From: Piezodorus guildinii
Lineage: Eukaryota; Arthropoda; Insecta; Hemiptera; Pentatomidae
Assembly: GCA_023052935.1 (NCBI GenBank)
Contig: CM041295.1
Coordinates: forward strand, 19,840,880 to 19,904,879
Reading direction: 5' to 3'
Length of the DNA stretch: 64,000 nt
Shown: positions 1 through 10,846 of the stretch, piece by piece
How the letters are laid out: each line of letters begins with the position of its first letter
How positions within the stretch are numbered: the stretch's first letter is position 1
Notes under the pieces: generated by a model
What the model was told of the DNA's origin: nothing
The model's input: only the letters and a program-made list of their open reading frames with translations
Database searches by the model: none
Made by a program: the position numbers and the translations under genes

Positions 1-1084
1 GTATAGAGGTAGGTATGGAATTCCAGAACGAGGTGGCAGGCAAACTAAATGATTTTTTAAAGGATGATGTTTGATGAAAAGGAATATATAGGTTAGTGGA
101 CTGGGATCTTGTATTAAACGAATGTACCGATGAACAAGGGATGAGTTGGTCAAGAATGTAGGATGGCTTTTTTATAATGAGTATTATGGATTATAATGAG
201 TATTTTTTACATAATAATTAAAACAAAGTTAATAATTAGAGGACTATTCATTTCGCCATTCTATTTGAAAGAATTCTAAACAATGGACATATCATGTATA
301 CGTAACTAGGAGAGAAGAGAAGCACCATTTTTGAGTCGATTCCTTTTTAAAAAGGATACGAATCGAAATATTTCAATTGTTAATAGGATTACCACACTAA
401 AAAGAAAAAAATGAATATCGCAAATCTCTTCCCGATACAAGATCTGTACTAGGTAGCATAACTCTGTTTATATTAGGGAGGGTGAGTTTTATTCACGAAA
501 AGAGCTATTTTCACTATTTCATAGGATATGCCTAATTTTAATATTTAAGGACCGTTCTAATTATTTTGTTTGTATTCTATGTTCAAATAGCCGTTATAGT
601 TGAAAGAATCCTTCATAACAGACATAGTTGGAATCTAGGATACGATTCAAAATGGAAGAGAAGCCCAATTTTTGACTTGTTCTTGTTGACAAAGTTGTTA
701 AAGGTAATGTTGAGTGACGAATAGGGCATAAACTTCTGTAATTATTTTACATCAAATAATTTGTCAAAAACCTGGGTATTAACATTGACCAAACCCTTTC
801 CTGGAAATCCCAAATGCCCAAATTTCCCCAAGAACAATAAACATCCACAAATATTTCCAACGCTACCGCCATCTTCTTCCACTATCCACACGTAATTGCT
901 ACTTAGTATATGGTGGCCCTTTGACGTTGCTTGAGGACAGGTTAAAATGAATGATGAACACATTTTTCAGATTCGTCCTCAGTACTCCAAAGAGGTCTCA
1001 TGAGATTTTTTACGGCGAGTTAAAGTGGCTCCTTCTCCCAATCCGCAGACAATATTTCCTAGGATCATAACTTTACCAAATTAT
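1..1084. other. AT-rich DNA, nothing recognised
   Basis: No coding trace, RNA gene or repeat shared with the rest of the window was found. Short open frames here have ordinary AT-rich composition and no motif. Confidence 0.5.
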
Positions 1085-1612
1085 TAACTTCCAACACCCT
1101 CCATACATTCACAGTCTCTAACAATTTAAGTCTTCAGTCCACTCACTTGAAACAAAATCGCGCCATTCCGATCTTTACTTTCCTACCCATAGGACTAAAA
1201 CTTTTGATCGTTCCTTCCTAGTCCGCTCCTCTCCTTTCTGGAATTCTCTACCTGCTCATATCCAACATCCTGCTTCCCTCTCCTCATTCAAATCACAACT
1301 TTTCCAATACCTTTTATTATCCCAAAACTACGCTTAAAAACTTATATATTTATATTCTGAAATTATACTTTGAAAGAAGATATTTGTCATTGTCTATATT
1401 TAAAAGTTGTTAGCTATTAATTTATACTTAATTATGTTCAAAACAATATTTTCTAAGAATTGTTTTCGTTTTATTTTATCATTGTATATATATATATATA
1501 TTATATATATATATTAATAATAACAATAATAAAGGCCAGACATGTATACTTCAACTGTACAAACCTGTTTTTCTTAGGTCCCAGAATAAAAATTATTTTC
1601 TATTCTATTCTC
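1085..1612 (+). mobile_element. CR1/L2-like LINE, 3' end with ORF2 C-terminus
   Basis: Around 1140-1337 the plus strand reads FLVRSSPFWNSLPAHI, then a SLSSFKSQLFQYLL segment and a stop. This 'WNSLP...FK..L' ending is the conserved C-terminus of reverse transcriptases of CR1/L2/Jockey-group LINEs. The upstream reading SNNLSL...LKQNR is probably the same protein with a frame break. The 3' UTR runs through a (TA)n stretch at 1484-1516 and ends in TCCCAGAATAAAA plus a TTCTA-rich tail. The same tail recurs at 33.9 kb and, inverted, at 37.7 kb. It is a 5'-truncated dead copy; the clade call rests on short motifs. Confidence 0.6.
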
Positions 1613-2105
1613 TACTAAAAATCATATTATTTAATCTAAACCATATCTTTCGAATGAAACTGAATATAATGCTTTAAAATATTTTCAACTCTAACTCATA
1701 ATTTTTAAATTAATTTCTTCAGCTGGGGCAAGTGAAATTCGTGTGCATTTTTAAAGTCTTGGGTACAGACCTTGATTTACATGATGGGATTCGAGACAAT
1801 GAGCTTGGATTTTGAACATAGCATTGTACCCCGGAGCAATGTCATCGCGCAGTAGATGTTATACCCTCTATCCTCTAATTGAAGGGAGGAATGCGCTGCA
1901 CCTGAGCCATCTCCCAGCTGGAACAGGCTTTTGACAGTCCTGGCATCCAGCACTGCTTTACAAACTACGCCAATTCCTCTTCTCTACATATTCCCTATTA
2001 ATCCGTTCCCGCCTAGCCGATAGAACTTTCAAAGTAAACTATAATCATATTACACTTGAAATAGTGGTTTCATTTCTAAAATATCATGGTTAATTATTGA
2101 ATAGA
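1613..2105. other. Unassigned spacer
   Basis: AT-rich, with a somewhat more GC-rich patch at about 1780-1990. No recognisable protein or RNA; the patch might be a decayed SINE, but no A or B box could be fitted. Confidence 0.35.
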
Positions 2106-2361
2106 ATTGAGACGTTGATTATCAAAAGGTACAAAAGGACATTTATATTTTGGCATATTAGTATTGTAATAATTTTGTTACATCTAAATACGTCATCAGA
2201 TTGTATCTAAAAGACATACAAATCCTTTAAAAATTGCATTTAATTCTAAAAAGTACAAAATCCACATTTAATTTCATTCCTTAAGGTACTAAAATCATTT
2301 CTTTTCAAAACATACTACATCCTCTGTAAACAAATATCCTTTCCTTCCAAAACGTAATATT

Positions 2362-3265
2362 TTGCGTTGTTTCACATGAAATGTCCGTTTTTATAGTTTC
2401 TGAAATACATAAAGGATTTAGCAGGTCTCTGTTGTTTTCTTCCGAATGTATACATATTTAAAGTAAACAGTTACTAATCCTCTACCTTTGTATTATAAAT
2501 ATTAGCTTCCCAATCAATTACCCACTGTTTAGTATACCTCCAAATATGATCATGGAAACACGCGATTTTCGAGTAATATTTTTGTAAGAGTTTAAACTCG
2601 GCCATTTAGCAGCTGAGGCCGCTAGAAATATTTGCAAGGCGTTTGGGGAAGGGAGTGTTAATGAACGGACCATTCGCCGTTGGTTTGCTAAGTTTTCAGC
2701 TGGGGATACCGACTTGGAAAACTTGTCCGTAATACACAACGATTTCCTCAAACATACAGTAGAAGGAAAACCCTACCAAACAGTTAAAGGACTCTCAGCA
2801 CAACTAAATGCAAGTGCATCTACCGTATCCAGACATTTAAAGTGTATTGGGAAAGTAAAAAAGCTCGATACATGGGTACCTCATATCTCACTGAGCGGCA
2901 GCAAGACCCCATGTTTCAATATATACTGTGCAAAAATTGAAAGAACTGGGCTACGAAGTTCTTCCGCAACCACCATATTCTCCCGACTTGTCTCCAACAG
3001 ATTACCACCTGTTAACGAATTTAGACAACTTCGTCAAAGGAAAACGTTTTGAAAATGATGATCAAGTGAAAAGTGCATTTTCAGATTTTGATTCACTTCA
3101 AAGCTCAGAGTTTTTCATTTCGGGGATAAAAAAGTTGGTGTCACATTGGGAAAAATGTGTAGAAAAGTAAGGTAAATACTTCGAATAAAATTATCTTGTT
3201 TTCATATCGTATTTTTAATAAAAATCCTTTACCGGAAAACGGACATTTCATGTGACAAAACCCAA
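2362..3265 (+). mobile_element. Internally deleted mariner (cecropia/Hsmar1-like), copy A
   Basis: About 904 bp. The ends match the family TIR TTGGGTTGTTTCACATGAAA / TTTCATGTGACA...CCCAA. This family has the N-terminal DNA-binding half of a mariner transposase (RRWFAKFSAGD, TVSRHLKCIGKV, WVPH) joined directly to the C-terminal third (QKLKELGYEVLP, YSPDLSPTDYHL, KKLVSHWEKCVEK). A complete mariner transposase is about 345 residues. The segment with the first two catalytic aspartates is absent, leaving only the third, in YSPDL. It interrupts a TIR-A element. Confidence 0.85.
2546..3170 (+). pseudogene. Mariner transposase remnant in copy A
   Basis: The reading starts at ATG 2546 as MIMETRDFRVIFL and meets a TAA immediately after. 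It continues through EFKLGHLAAEAARNICKAFG and the two helix-turn-helix segments to WVPH at about 2880. At the family deletion junction (ACTGAGCGGCAGCAAGACCC) the frame shifts, and the C-terminal part resumes in another frame from about 2928 to the stop at 3170. It lacks catalytic aspartates 1 and 2 and cannot make an active transposase. The family resembles human Hsmar1 (SETMAR) in both halves, which is why the cecropia subfamily is suggested. Confidence 0.8.
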
Positions 3266-4359
3266 TATTTCCTATTATACAGCAGAAGCACCCAAACCCG
3301 TAATATATTTTGTTTAGTACATTTTTGTTGGTTCATTTAGTACATTTTGAACCACCACTATTATTTTGATTAATGGTTTTAATATAATAATCACTTCAGG
3401 TTATTTTAAGGAACTTATTTGCGTTGCTTTTGTTTCATAGGTTCTCAATTAATTTTTTTTTTTCATAGTATTTCTTCTTGCAGCCACATAACTTTTATAT
3501 GCAAATTTTCTGAAATTCACGTATTAATAGAATAATAGTATTTCATCCAGCAAATGATCGGAATTATAATTCCGTGACCTTGGTAAATATGAGGGGGGGG
3601 GAGGGGGAAACGAGCCTGATCTAACCTTATAGAACAAAAATTAAAAACATCAAAATAAAAGTTTAAAAGTTGTTTATTTATCAGTCTCTAAAGTCAAATA
3701 TTCTTTACACGTAGTTAATGATATGAAAACATTTGTTAAACTCACAGAAATAATAAACAGAAGATCAAAACACATTTCTCTATTACATCCTTTTTTATTT
3801 TAGTGAAATAAACAAATACCTAAAGGTCATTTGAATATTATCTGTCTTTATAAAGAATATACAATAAAATCTAGTTTACTAACAAGGAATGATATTTCTC
3901 AGAGGAAGAATAAGGAAATATACATAACTTAGTAATTACGAGTAATGTTGTGTGAGGAAGGTTATGATGTTTGTTACCAACTGGTATCTCGTTATATTGT
4001 TCTAAAAAGTACTATATCCCTTTTGCTTCTTTACAAAAAGTACTATATCTACGTTTCATTTCAAAAAGTACCTTTATCAATTTTATATTGTTAACAAGTC
4101 AGGACAAAAGTGCAATAATTTGGAAAAATAAGTTGACAACACAGTAAAAAATCAACTTTAGATTTTAATAGTAAAAAAAAAAAAAAAAAAAGAATCAAGT
4201 AAATTGGTCCAATAATAGAAAATTGCCAGATTTTTGTGTTTCCTCAAAAATTTTCTAAAGTGGATATCGTACCTTTTAGAAATCAACGTCTCAATTACTT
4301 TAATTTAGTATGGTATTTAATGTTGGATCATTTTATCAATTTCATTATAGAGATTTTTT

Positions 4360-4605
4360 TGTTCACATCATTGTCCTGAGTTTTCTTTTGGTTTAATATT
4401 TGTAAGATATATGTACGATATAATAAGAACCGATAAATGATAAGTGAGTGTATACAAATAGTTTCTTGAATAAATGGATTTGTTTGGTTGTTTTGTTTTT
4501 TGAATAATTGATGAAATATATTATGATTCTTCTAAAAACATGTACTTTTAAAATTATAGTTTGACACTTCTAATCATTTGGACGACACTGCTTATGAATC
4601 CGTGA

Positions 4606-4666
<61 letters not shown>

Positions 4667-4912
4667 TGGCAGGTAGAGCATTTAAAAAAAAAAAAAAAAA
4701 CACGATTAAGAAAATAATAAATTTAAATGTTGATATTAAATGTAAAAAGTGTATAAATATCATAAAAATTTTAATTGTTACAGATGATTGAAAATGGCCC
4801 TAGATGCTGAAACGTTGTGATGTGTACAAGTAAATAAATATAAAAAAAAAATATATCAAAAACATTTTTTGTAAAACGGCCAAATATATATCTTGCAATA
4901 TTTTTTTAAGTA
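4360..4912 (+). mobile_element. Hammerhead-like repeat, gamma type, copy 1
   Basis: The left end (CATTGTCCTGAGTTTTCTTT then TTTGTAAGATATAT) and right end (CGGCCAAATATATATCTTGC) form an inverted pair also seen at 58224-58464. Near the right end, 4788-4816 reads TTGAAAA, TGGCCC, a loop, GCT, GAAACGTT, a decayed hammerhead layout in which C3 and G8 are changed. A (TA)n tract sits inside at 4611-4663 and a poly(A) at about 4683. This copy is longer than the 241-bp one and carries about 350 bp of extra AT-rich interior with no readable protein. Confidence 0.5.
4611..4663. repeat. (TA)n microsatellite
   Basis: About 53 bp of uninterrupted TA dinucleotides. Any open frame here only spells repeated Tyr-Ile. 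Confidence 0.95.
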
Positions 4913-5427
4913 TTATATGTAATGACGAAATATCATGTTATAAAATACACAAATGTATTCGTAGTTAAGAATTTCAAAAATATTTGTTAATTAAAGGGAA
5001 TTTCGCTTAAAAATTTCGATATTTTAGTAATCACTCCCAATATAAGGAACTATAAAACACTATAACAATGGTTTAAAGAGAAAAAAAAAAGAAATGTTCC
5101 AAGGCTGGTAGAGGGAGAAATAATTACTATAGAGTAGACGAAATTCATTTTCCTAATGCAAAGAGACAAAAAATAAATAAAACACACGCTGTAACTCCGG
5201 CCCAACTTCAAAGTTCTCTGATGGGCTACCTCAATGAAGGTACCACTTTTAAAATTATATTTTGTTATGGAAATCATCGAATAAACCTCTTATGCCTCTA
5301 ATAAACTAATATTTTATAATTAAGCAAAAGCATATCAAAGGAATAAATTTCTGTTTTAAAAAAATTAAAAAAAATTGGTGCTAAATGAAATATGAAAAAA
5401 AATAAATCTGCATCTCTATAACCCATG
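4913..5427. other. AT-rich spacer
   Basis: Nothing recognised. A patch near 5090-5240 is slightly less AT-rich but has no motif. Confidence 0.4.
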
Positions 5428-5477
5428 AATGAACTTCTAACGTCATATGAAATAATGAATTTATAACGTCATATGAA
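5428..5477. repeat. 26-bp minisatellite, left part
   Basis: Two units of the ACGTCATATGAAATAATG... repeat. The array resumes at 6306 on the other side of the Jockey insertion. Confidence 0.75.
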
Positions 5478-6305
5478 TTTTTTTTTTTAAACATATTTAT
5501 TGATATTTACAACTGTATTAAATAAAAATAAATCTAGTAAATGTGATGGTAATATACAAAACTGTCATGAAATACATGTTGAGACACTACCCAGTGGCAA
5601 CACTCTAAAAATATTCTAAACTAGAAGGTCCCGGGGTCATTTCCTTTTCAGACGCCTCGGAGGATTATCCGGAATTGAAGAGGAAGAAAGGATTGAAACT
5701 AGTGGGTTAGAGTGCGAATGGAGTTTGTCATGAAAGGATTGATACCTGGTCCGGGCCAAATCAGTAACAAAGGAAACATTAAGGTCTTTATGGATAAGTT
5801 TATTCGTGACAAAGTAAGGAGCGTTGAGGATTTTACGAAGGATTTTAGATTGTAAGGATTGGATGCGGGAAGAATTTGATGGTTTAGTGAAGCCCCAAAG
5901 CTCTGCTCCGTAAGTCCAGATTGGTCTTCTAATAGTCATGTAAATGAGCCTTTTGTAGTTTAGATGAAGGTTTGATCGTTTGTCTAGTAAGTGTTGAAGT
6001 AGCCTAAGCGGCGAGCAGTTTCCTGTCGTTTTAGTCGTGTATGTGGAATCCAAGTTAGTCGTTTGTCAAGAAGAAGTCCTAGATATCGGATCTGTTCACT
6101 CTGCTGAGTGTTATTATAGGATACTGTAGGGCAGGAAGTCAAAGGTTTACGGCGAAGGGTAAAGGTTATTTGTTGGAATTTATTTTTATTCTCCAGTTCT
6201 GACACTATACTTCTTGGTCTTTAATGTGGGCTTGAAGGGTATTTGAGGCAACAAATGGATCTTTATGAACTGATAACACGCAGGTGTCATCAGCATAGGT
6301 AGACA
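5478..6305 (-). mobile_element. Jockey-clade LINE, 5'-truncated, inserted in the minisatellite
   Basis: On the minus strand the copy begins inside the reverse transcriptase palm with STYADDTCVLS (6272-6303), where YADD is the catalytic box. It continues with QITFTLRRKPLTSCP, QIRYLGLLLDKRLTW, RPIWTYGAELWG, RIQSLQSKILRKILNAPYF and NPPRRLKRK, and ends in a short 3' UTR with a poly(A) tail (poly T at 5478-5488 on plus). Frameshifts near 5990-6050 break the frame. The order and motifs match Drosophila jockey-type ORF2. The same minisatellite flanks both ends. Confidence 0.85.
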
Positions 6306-6497
6306 CGTATGAAATAATGTATTTATAACGTCATATGAAATAATGTATTTATAACTTCATATGAAATAATGTATTTATAAAGTCATGTGAAATAATGTAT
6401 TTATGACGTCATATGAAATAATGTATTTATAACGTCATATGAAATGAGGTATATATAACGTCATAAGAAATGATGTATATATAACGTCATATGAAAT
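6306..6497. repeat. 26-bp minisatellite, right part
   Basis: About seven tandem units of ATGAAATAATGTATTTATAA followed by CGTCAT, diverging toward the right. One unit contains the palindrome TGACGTCA. No leader or cas-like genes and no spacers, so it is not a CRISPR array. Confidence 0.85.
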
Positions 6498-6825
6498 ACG
6501 GCGTTCGGAAATCTCTTGTTTCAATGGGAACGTTTACAATTATACTCATATATGTTATATTACGAAATGAAACAAAAATGGTGAGCAAATGGAGGTTAAC
6601 AAGTGTTAATGCTGAATATTGGGTTATAAAATAAGTACAATAATTCAATTTCATTCTCTCTGTTTTTATGAAATCGTGTGTACTTGGTCAATAATGTTTA
6701 AATATTCTAAAAAAGGATTAGTTAACGTGCTTTTAAGCATCAGTTTCAACTGACATTCCTTATCATTAAGTGGTATTTTGCTTGCTCAAAATAAAAGAGA
6801 AATAAATCATTTTCGTCATTTATTG
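6498..6825. other. AT-rich spacer
   Basis: Nothing recognised. Confidence 0.4.
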
Positions 6826-7215
6826 ATTTTTTATTTCCGAAAATCCGCTGCACATAAGGTTAACAAAATCTGCAGGGTGTATGGCGATGATGCTTAGGGA
6901 GAAAGCGCCGTCCGAAAATGGTTTAGAACTGGAAATTTTAACTTGGAAGACGCAAAGCGTTCGGGTCGTCCTTCAGCTGTTGATGATGAACAAATTAAAA
7001 AAAAAATACCTCAGAGATAGAAAAATGATCAAAGTGGGTCATATATAGTTGATTAAAAATATTTACAAGATCTAAATTCATCAATTTAGTCATTAAATTC
7101 AAGCATTGGTCACAGAAAACCCTCAGTCCACAACACGGGATATCACAGAAACGCTTAACATACTGTATTTACAAGAATCTGAAGTTTTTCTTGAAATCAC
7201 AACAACCCGCTACGA
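6826..7215 (+). pseudogene. Second mariner lineage, transposase N-terminus
   Basis: From 6841 the plus strand reads KSAAHKVNKICRVYGDDA, a stop, then ESAVRKWFRTGNFNLEDAKR and SGRPSAVDDEQIKKK. After frame breaks, ENPQSTTRDITETLNI follows near 7110. This is the helix-turn-helix half of a mariner transposase, but its sequence differs clearly from the abundant deleted family here, so it is a separate, older lineage. No catalytic domain follows; a SINE fragment begins at about 7221. Confidence 0.7.
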
Positions 7216-7220
7216 AATTA

Positions 7221-7345
7221 TTTTCTTCTTCTTCTTCCAGTGGCGCGACACGCCGTGTAGGCCCTTGGCCTCGCTGTTTAATCTCCTGAGAGATTACACT
7301 CACGTTTCTCGATGTATATTATAGCCACCATTTGGCTGACGGGTC
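7221..7345 (-). mobile_element. SINE type 2, 3' fragment
   Basis: CCAGTGGCGCGACA...GTGTAGGCCC...TTGGCTGACGGGTC is the reverse complement of the body of the complete SINE at 15049-15344. The CTTCTTCTTCTTCC run is its GAAGAAG tail. The tRNA-like head is missing. Confidence 0.7.
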
Positions 7346-8097
7346 ACGAACCATTTTAAAACCCAATATTTTTCTAGAAATCGATAGACAACGCTTTTTA
7401 TATCCTGTATAATGATTAAGATTGAAAATAAATGGAAATTTGATGTGTCACAATCCAATATTTACTCTATACAAGAACAGATAACATCACTACTTTAATT
7501 TCAGCCCTAGAAAAACAAGATAATCCATAGAGTGGTGCTTAAATATGCACAATAGAATCCATATCCTTAAGAGGATAGTCCGTAATCATATTCAGCGTGC
7601 TCAGCGTACTATAGCGTATTCAATTGTGATCGCACGACAGACTTAATCCTGGCAGTGTCGGAAGAGTGAGCCCATTAAGGCCGAAAAGAACAAGAAAAAT
7701 AATCCATTAGGATAACTGCCCTAGACCTCCTGATACAAGCGCTTCCTCAACTTTTATTCAATCCTTTTCTCCCTCCATTATTCATGACTCTCTTTTATTC
7801 CTCTAAGTCATAGAGATTATGCAGAGAAGGGCTGTGAATAAGGGATTACACGCGGGTGCAGCGGACCAGTCCCCAGCAGCGCTTTCATATTGCTCAAGTA
7901 AGCTTCTCTTTTTCTGACACCCGCTTCTTAATGCTGGAGGGGAAAGGGGTAGGCACAATGGCTTTTCACAACTCATTCCGGCAGAGTATGTCTTGGGATT
8001 TTCCCCTGTTTTTGTAATCACTGCGAGTACGCTAAATTCAATGAGTTCAGTAATGTTTCAAACTAAAATATGTTTATTGCTGGACTCTCACTCATTT
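7346..8097. other. Unassigned, partly GC-richer DNA
   Basis: Includes a less AT-rich patch at 7800-8030. I recognise no protein on either strand and no shared repeat. Confidence 0.35.
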
Positions 8098-8206
8098 AAT
8101 CACCCTGAAGGCCTATAATTTGGGCCGAAACGTCGCCACCATTAAAATAAGTTTATACTTAATTGTGTGTTTATTTGACTGCACCCTCAACTAACTTCTC
8201 CCATAA
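8098..8206 (+). mobile_element. Hammerhead-like repeat, alpha type, disrupted copy
   Basis: CACCCTGAAGGCCTATAATT then GGGCCGAAACGTCGCC corresponds to the alpha motif at 44193-44228, but three bases of the core (the GA before stem II) are lost. It is followed by the alpha right end, TTGACTGCACCCTCAACTAA. Predicted inactive. Confidence 0.6.
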
Positions 8207-8379
8207 AATATGTTAAGAGATATATAGTTGATTATGTGTTATATATGAAAGATGAGATGATTCGGTGGTCATAAAATATAAGCAAATAGTCGGGGAGGGG
8301 GGGTGGGAAAATGCTTATTTATTTTTATTATAACAGCTTTTCCAACAATATTGGCAAATCAGAAGAGACACGTTATACC

Positions 8380-9490
8380 TTCTCATAACGATAAACGATT
8401 CCATAAAAAATTGGCCAAATGTATGGTATAAAGCGGCTCTGCTGCTTCCCCGCTTGAATGAAAAAAATGCTGTAACATCTAGGGCGTATAGTTGTCTTAA
8501 ATATTTTTTTTTTTAATTCTTTAATTGATATTTACAACTGTACACAGTACAACAAGTAAATGAGCTATTTACAGAACATTGGCTTGAAAAAGTCTTGAGA
8601 AGAATCTACCCAGTGGTAGCACTTTAAAGTTTATTTGGTAAGCAGGTCTTAAGGCCACCGTCTTTTCAAACGCCTCGGAGGATTATCGGGAATAGATGCC
8701 AATGAGAGGATACGGACTAGCGGGTTTGTATGGGCGGGTAATTTGGAATGAAAGGAGTATCTTTTTTGGGCAATTTCTGCAACGAGTGGTTATTCAGGTC
8801 TCTTTGGATGAGTTTCTTGGTAACAAAGTACGGAGCGCCTAGGATTTGTCGAAGGATTTTGGATTGCAAGGATTGAATGCGGGATTAATTCGATGGTTTA
8901 GTGCAGCTCAATGCCATAAGTCCAGATAGGTCTAATAATGGTTGTGTAAATGAGTTTTTTGAAGTAAAGAGGGAGTTTTGATCGTTTGTCAAGTAAGTAT
9001 TTTAATAGTCGATATCTACGAGCAGTTTCTTGTCGTTTAAGTCTTGTATGAGGATTTCATGTAAGACGTTTGTCAAGATAAAGTCCAAGGTATCGTATTT
9101 GTTCTACAGTGATGAGTGGGGTATGATTAAAGGAAACAACTGGACAGGAATTAATAGGTTTACGCCGTAGAGTGAAGGTGATTTGGAGGGATTTATTATG
9201 ATTTATTTTGATTCTCCAATTGTGACACCATTCTGCATTGGCGGATACATGGTTCTGTAGGAATTGGGAAGCAACAAGAGGATCATTATTCACGGATAGC
9301 ACGCAAGTGTCATCAGCGTAAGTAGAGAGGACAGTGCTCTCATAAATATTAAATTTCAATTTTTTAGGATTTTTCGTTTTCGCACCAGTCTTACAAAACG
9401 TCTATTTACGGTGAAAGCTCGATTCCGAAAATTTTCGCGATCGTAATACTTTCGCTTACTATATATTCCATATATAGGTAAGCAGAAATA
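8380..9490 (+). mobile_element. Repeat R, copy 5 (3' part), split by Jockey
   Basis: R sequence GTATGGTATAAAGCGGCTCT...GGCGTATAGTTGTCTTAAAT (8380-8505) stops at the Jockey copy and resumes after it with AAATTTCAATTTTTTAGGA and CGATCGTAATACTTTCGCTT (to about 9490). The junctions carry the 8-bp duplication TAAATATT. Confidence 0.65.
8506..9342 (-). mobile_element. Jockey-clade LINE, 5'-truncated
   Basis: The minus strand reads STYADDTCVLSVNND (YADD catalytic box), then EWCHNWRIKINHNKSLQITF, FTLRRKPINSCPVV and QIRYLGLYLDKRLT at about 9057-9330. The C-terminal RT region down to PPRRLK near 8670 follows with several disruptions. The 3' end carries ACAGTTGTAAATATCAATT plus poly(A). It is flanked by TAAATATT at 8498-8505 and 9343-9350. 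Same family as 5478-6305, 24800-25370 and 26361-26927. Confidence 0.85.
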
Positions 9491-9569
9491 AAAATAATAA
9501 AATTCTGTTTATAACAAAAAATGAATGCGTAACTGTGGCGCTAATCATATAATATGACGCTCTAAATAT

Positions 9570-9850
9570 TTTTGAGAAGAGGGTGTTACAAAAAAGATTT
9601 CATCAAAATAGGTTTTACATTTTTAATTAAAGTCGCAATCGATGTAAAATTTAATGAGGTTTAATATGTAGGTTTCATTCTGAATGAAATAGTATGGACG
9701 GGTCATAAATACTTATTTTATCCTCTAAAGCACTTCTACTTTTGTTGATTAGAAATCATTAACCGTTTCTGCTTGTTAGCATTGTTGAAAAATGGATAAA
9801 TATAAAATGTAAATGAATTCGATACTCAACTAATGGAGAAAACTGGAGAC
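9570..9850 (-). mobile_element. Repeat R fragment, inverted
   Basis: ATCGATGTAAAATTTAATGA, GGTTTCATTCTGAATGAAAT and GATACTCAACTAATGGAGAA match the middle of repeat R in reverse orientation. Next to the plus-strand R5 it makes a tail-to-tail pair. Confidence 0.55.
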
Positions 9851-9967
9851 ATATATTTTTAGAGACTATATTTTTTATATATTATAAACATATTTATTTC
9901 GCTAATAAAGATATTATCATTGATATAATACACTATTGTAGAGATTTAAAGATAAGATTTAAAAAAT

Positions 9968-10571
9968 AATGGTATCTGTCGGTTCAATGATAACAAGAAA
10001 AAATGAAATCCAGAAAGAAATAAAGTCCCGGTTAAAGGTGGGAAATGCGGGTTATTATTCAGTTGCTAAATTACTTAGCTCGCGGCTTCTGTCTAAAAAC
10101 TTAAAGGTTCAAATTTATAAAACTATTATTCTTCCGACAGTTCTTTACAGATCTGAAACGTGGCCGCTTTCTTTGAAGGATAAACAACGGCTTAAGGTTT
10201 TCGAAAATAAGGTACTGCGTTAAATATTTTGTCCGAAGAGAGATGAGGCCACTGGGGAGTTTAGAGGGTTTCACAACGCGGAATTGCGAAACTTGTATCC
10301 TGTGGATATAATTGAGTTGATAGCATCGAGGAGACTCAAATGGGCGCGTAAAGTTGTTGGGCTCGGTAAGGAACAGATTCCGAGAAAGTTGGTATTCGCT
10401 GAACCGACTGGTAGGCGTCCAAAAGGGAGACCGAAGCGTCGATGGGAGGATTGCGTTAAGGCTGATCTTTGGGGCTTGGGCTTGACCGGAGAACATTGGA
10501 CGAGTCTGTGTAGACGGAATATGGTGGTATCGGCATCGAACCTTCGGGTTCGGTAAGCCTATTATTATTAT
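9968..10571 (+). mobile_element. LINE-2, 5'-truncated 3' end
   Basis: Coding trace: GSMITRKNEIQKEIKSRLKV, LSSRLLSKNLKVQIYKTIIL, LYRSETWPLSLKDKQRLKVF, then after a one-base break NLYPVDIIELIASRRLKWA, RRPKGRPKRRWEDCVKADL, ending NLRVR at 10556. This is the C-terminal region of endonuclease/reverse-transcriptase LINEs widespread in insects. The tail is an (ATT)n array. I do not assign the clade. A stop replaces a residue in the VLR*IF region near 10220. Confidence 0.8.
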
Positions 10572-10846
10572 TATATTATTATTATTATCTGTCGTACAAA
10601 ATTGTTGAAAGTAACACTAAGTGACGAAAGCTGATCACTTTAACTGATTGTTGCAAATAATAATTTATGTTTTTATATTATTTAATTTTCAAAAAAAGTT
10701 TCCATAGAAAGAAAATATTTCTATTTACTTTTTTCCTTTTTCAATTTTAAGTTCATTAAAACTTGATTTCAAGAAGGGACGTAAGTGAACTCTGTGTATT
10801 GCCAGATTTGTTAGGCATTGCACATAACTTAGAAGTCAAATAAATA

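Larger units (their letters stand above)
2106..4295. mobile_element. TIR-A DNA transposon, copy 1 (split by a mariner)
   Basis: The ends are inverted copies of ATTGAGACGTTGATT. The right end is followed by TA; the left TA has decayed. The body aligns along its length with the copy at 14510-16190, for example through CCGTAATATAT and TTTAGTACATTTTTG. Near the right end (about 3990-4075) there are three short repeats of the type AAAAAGTACTATATCC. The mariner at 2362-3265 interrupts it: the second copy reads straight across that point. No transposase is encoded, so it is a non-autonomous TIR element. A TA target suggests Tc1/mariner-type mobilisation, but the superfamily is not proven. Confidence 0.7.

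Noticed and set aside
3589..3606. G-rich run (and C12 at about 17067) as quadruplex or regulatory site
   Set aside because: Single homopolymer-type runs in AT-rich spacer with no context; likely low-complexity sequence.
6306..6497. CRISPR-like array
   Set aside because: Units are directly tandem with no spacers, diverge gradually and sit in animal-type DNA; it is a minisatellite.
10101..10496. Minus-strand frames opposite LINE-2 (also 33418-33777, 40374-40559, 41970-42176, 47966-48370)
   Set aside because: They mirror the conserved LINE-2 coding strand in every copy and are shadows of it.
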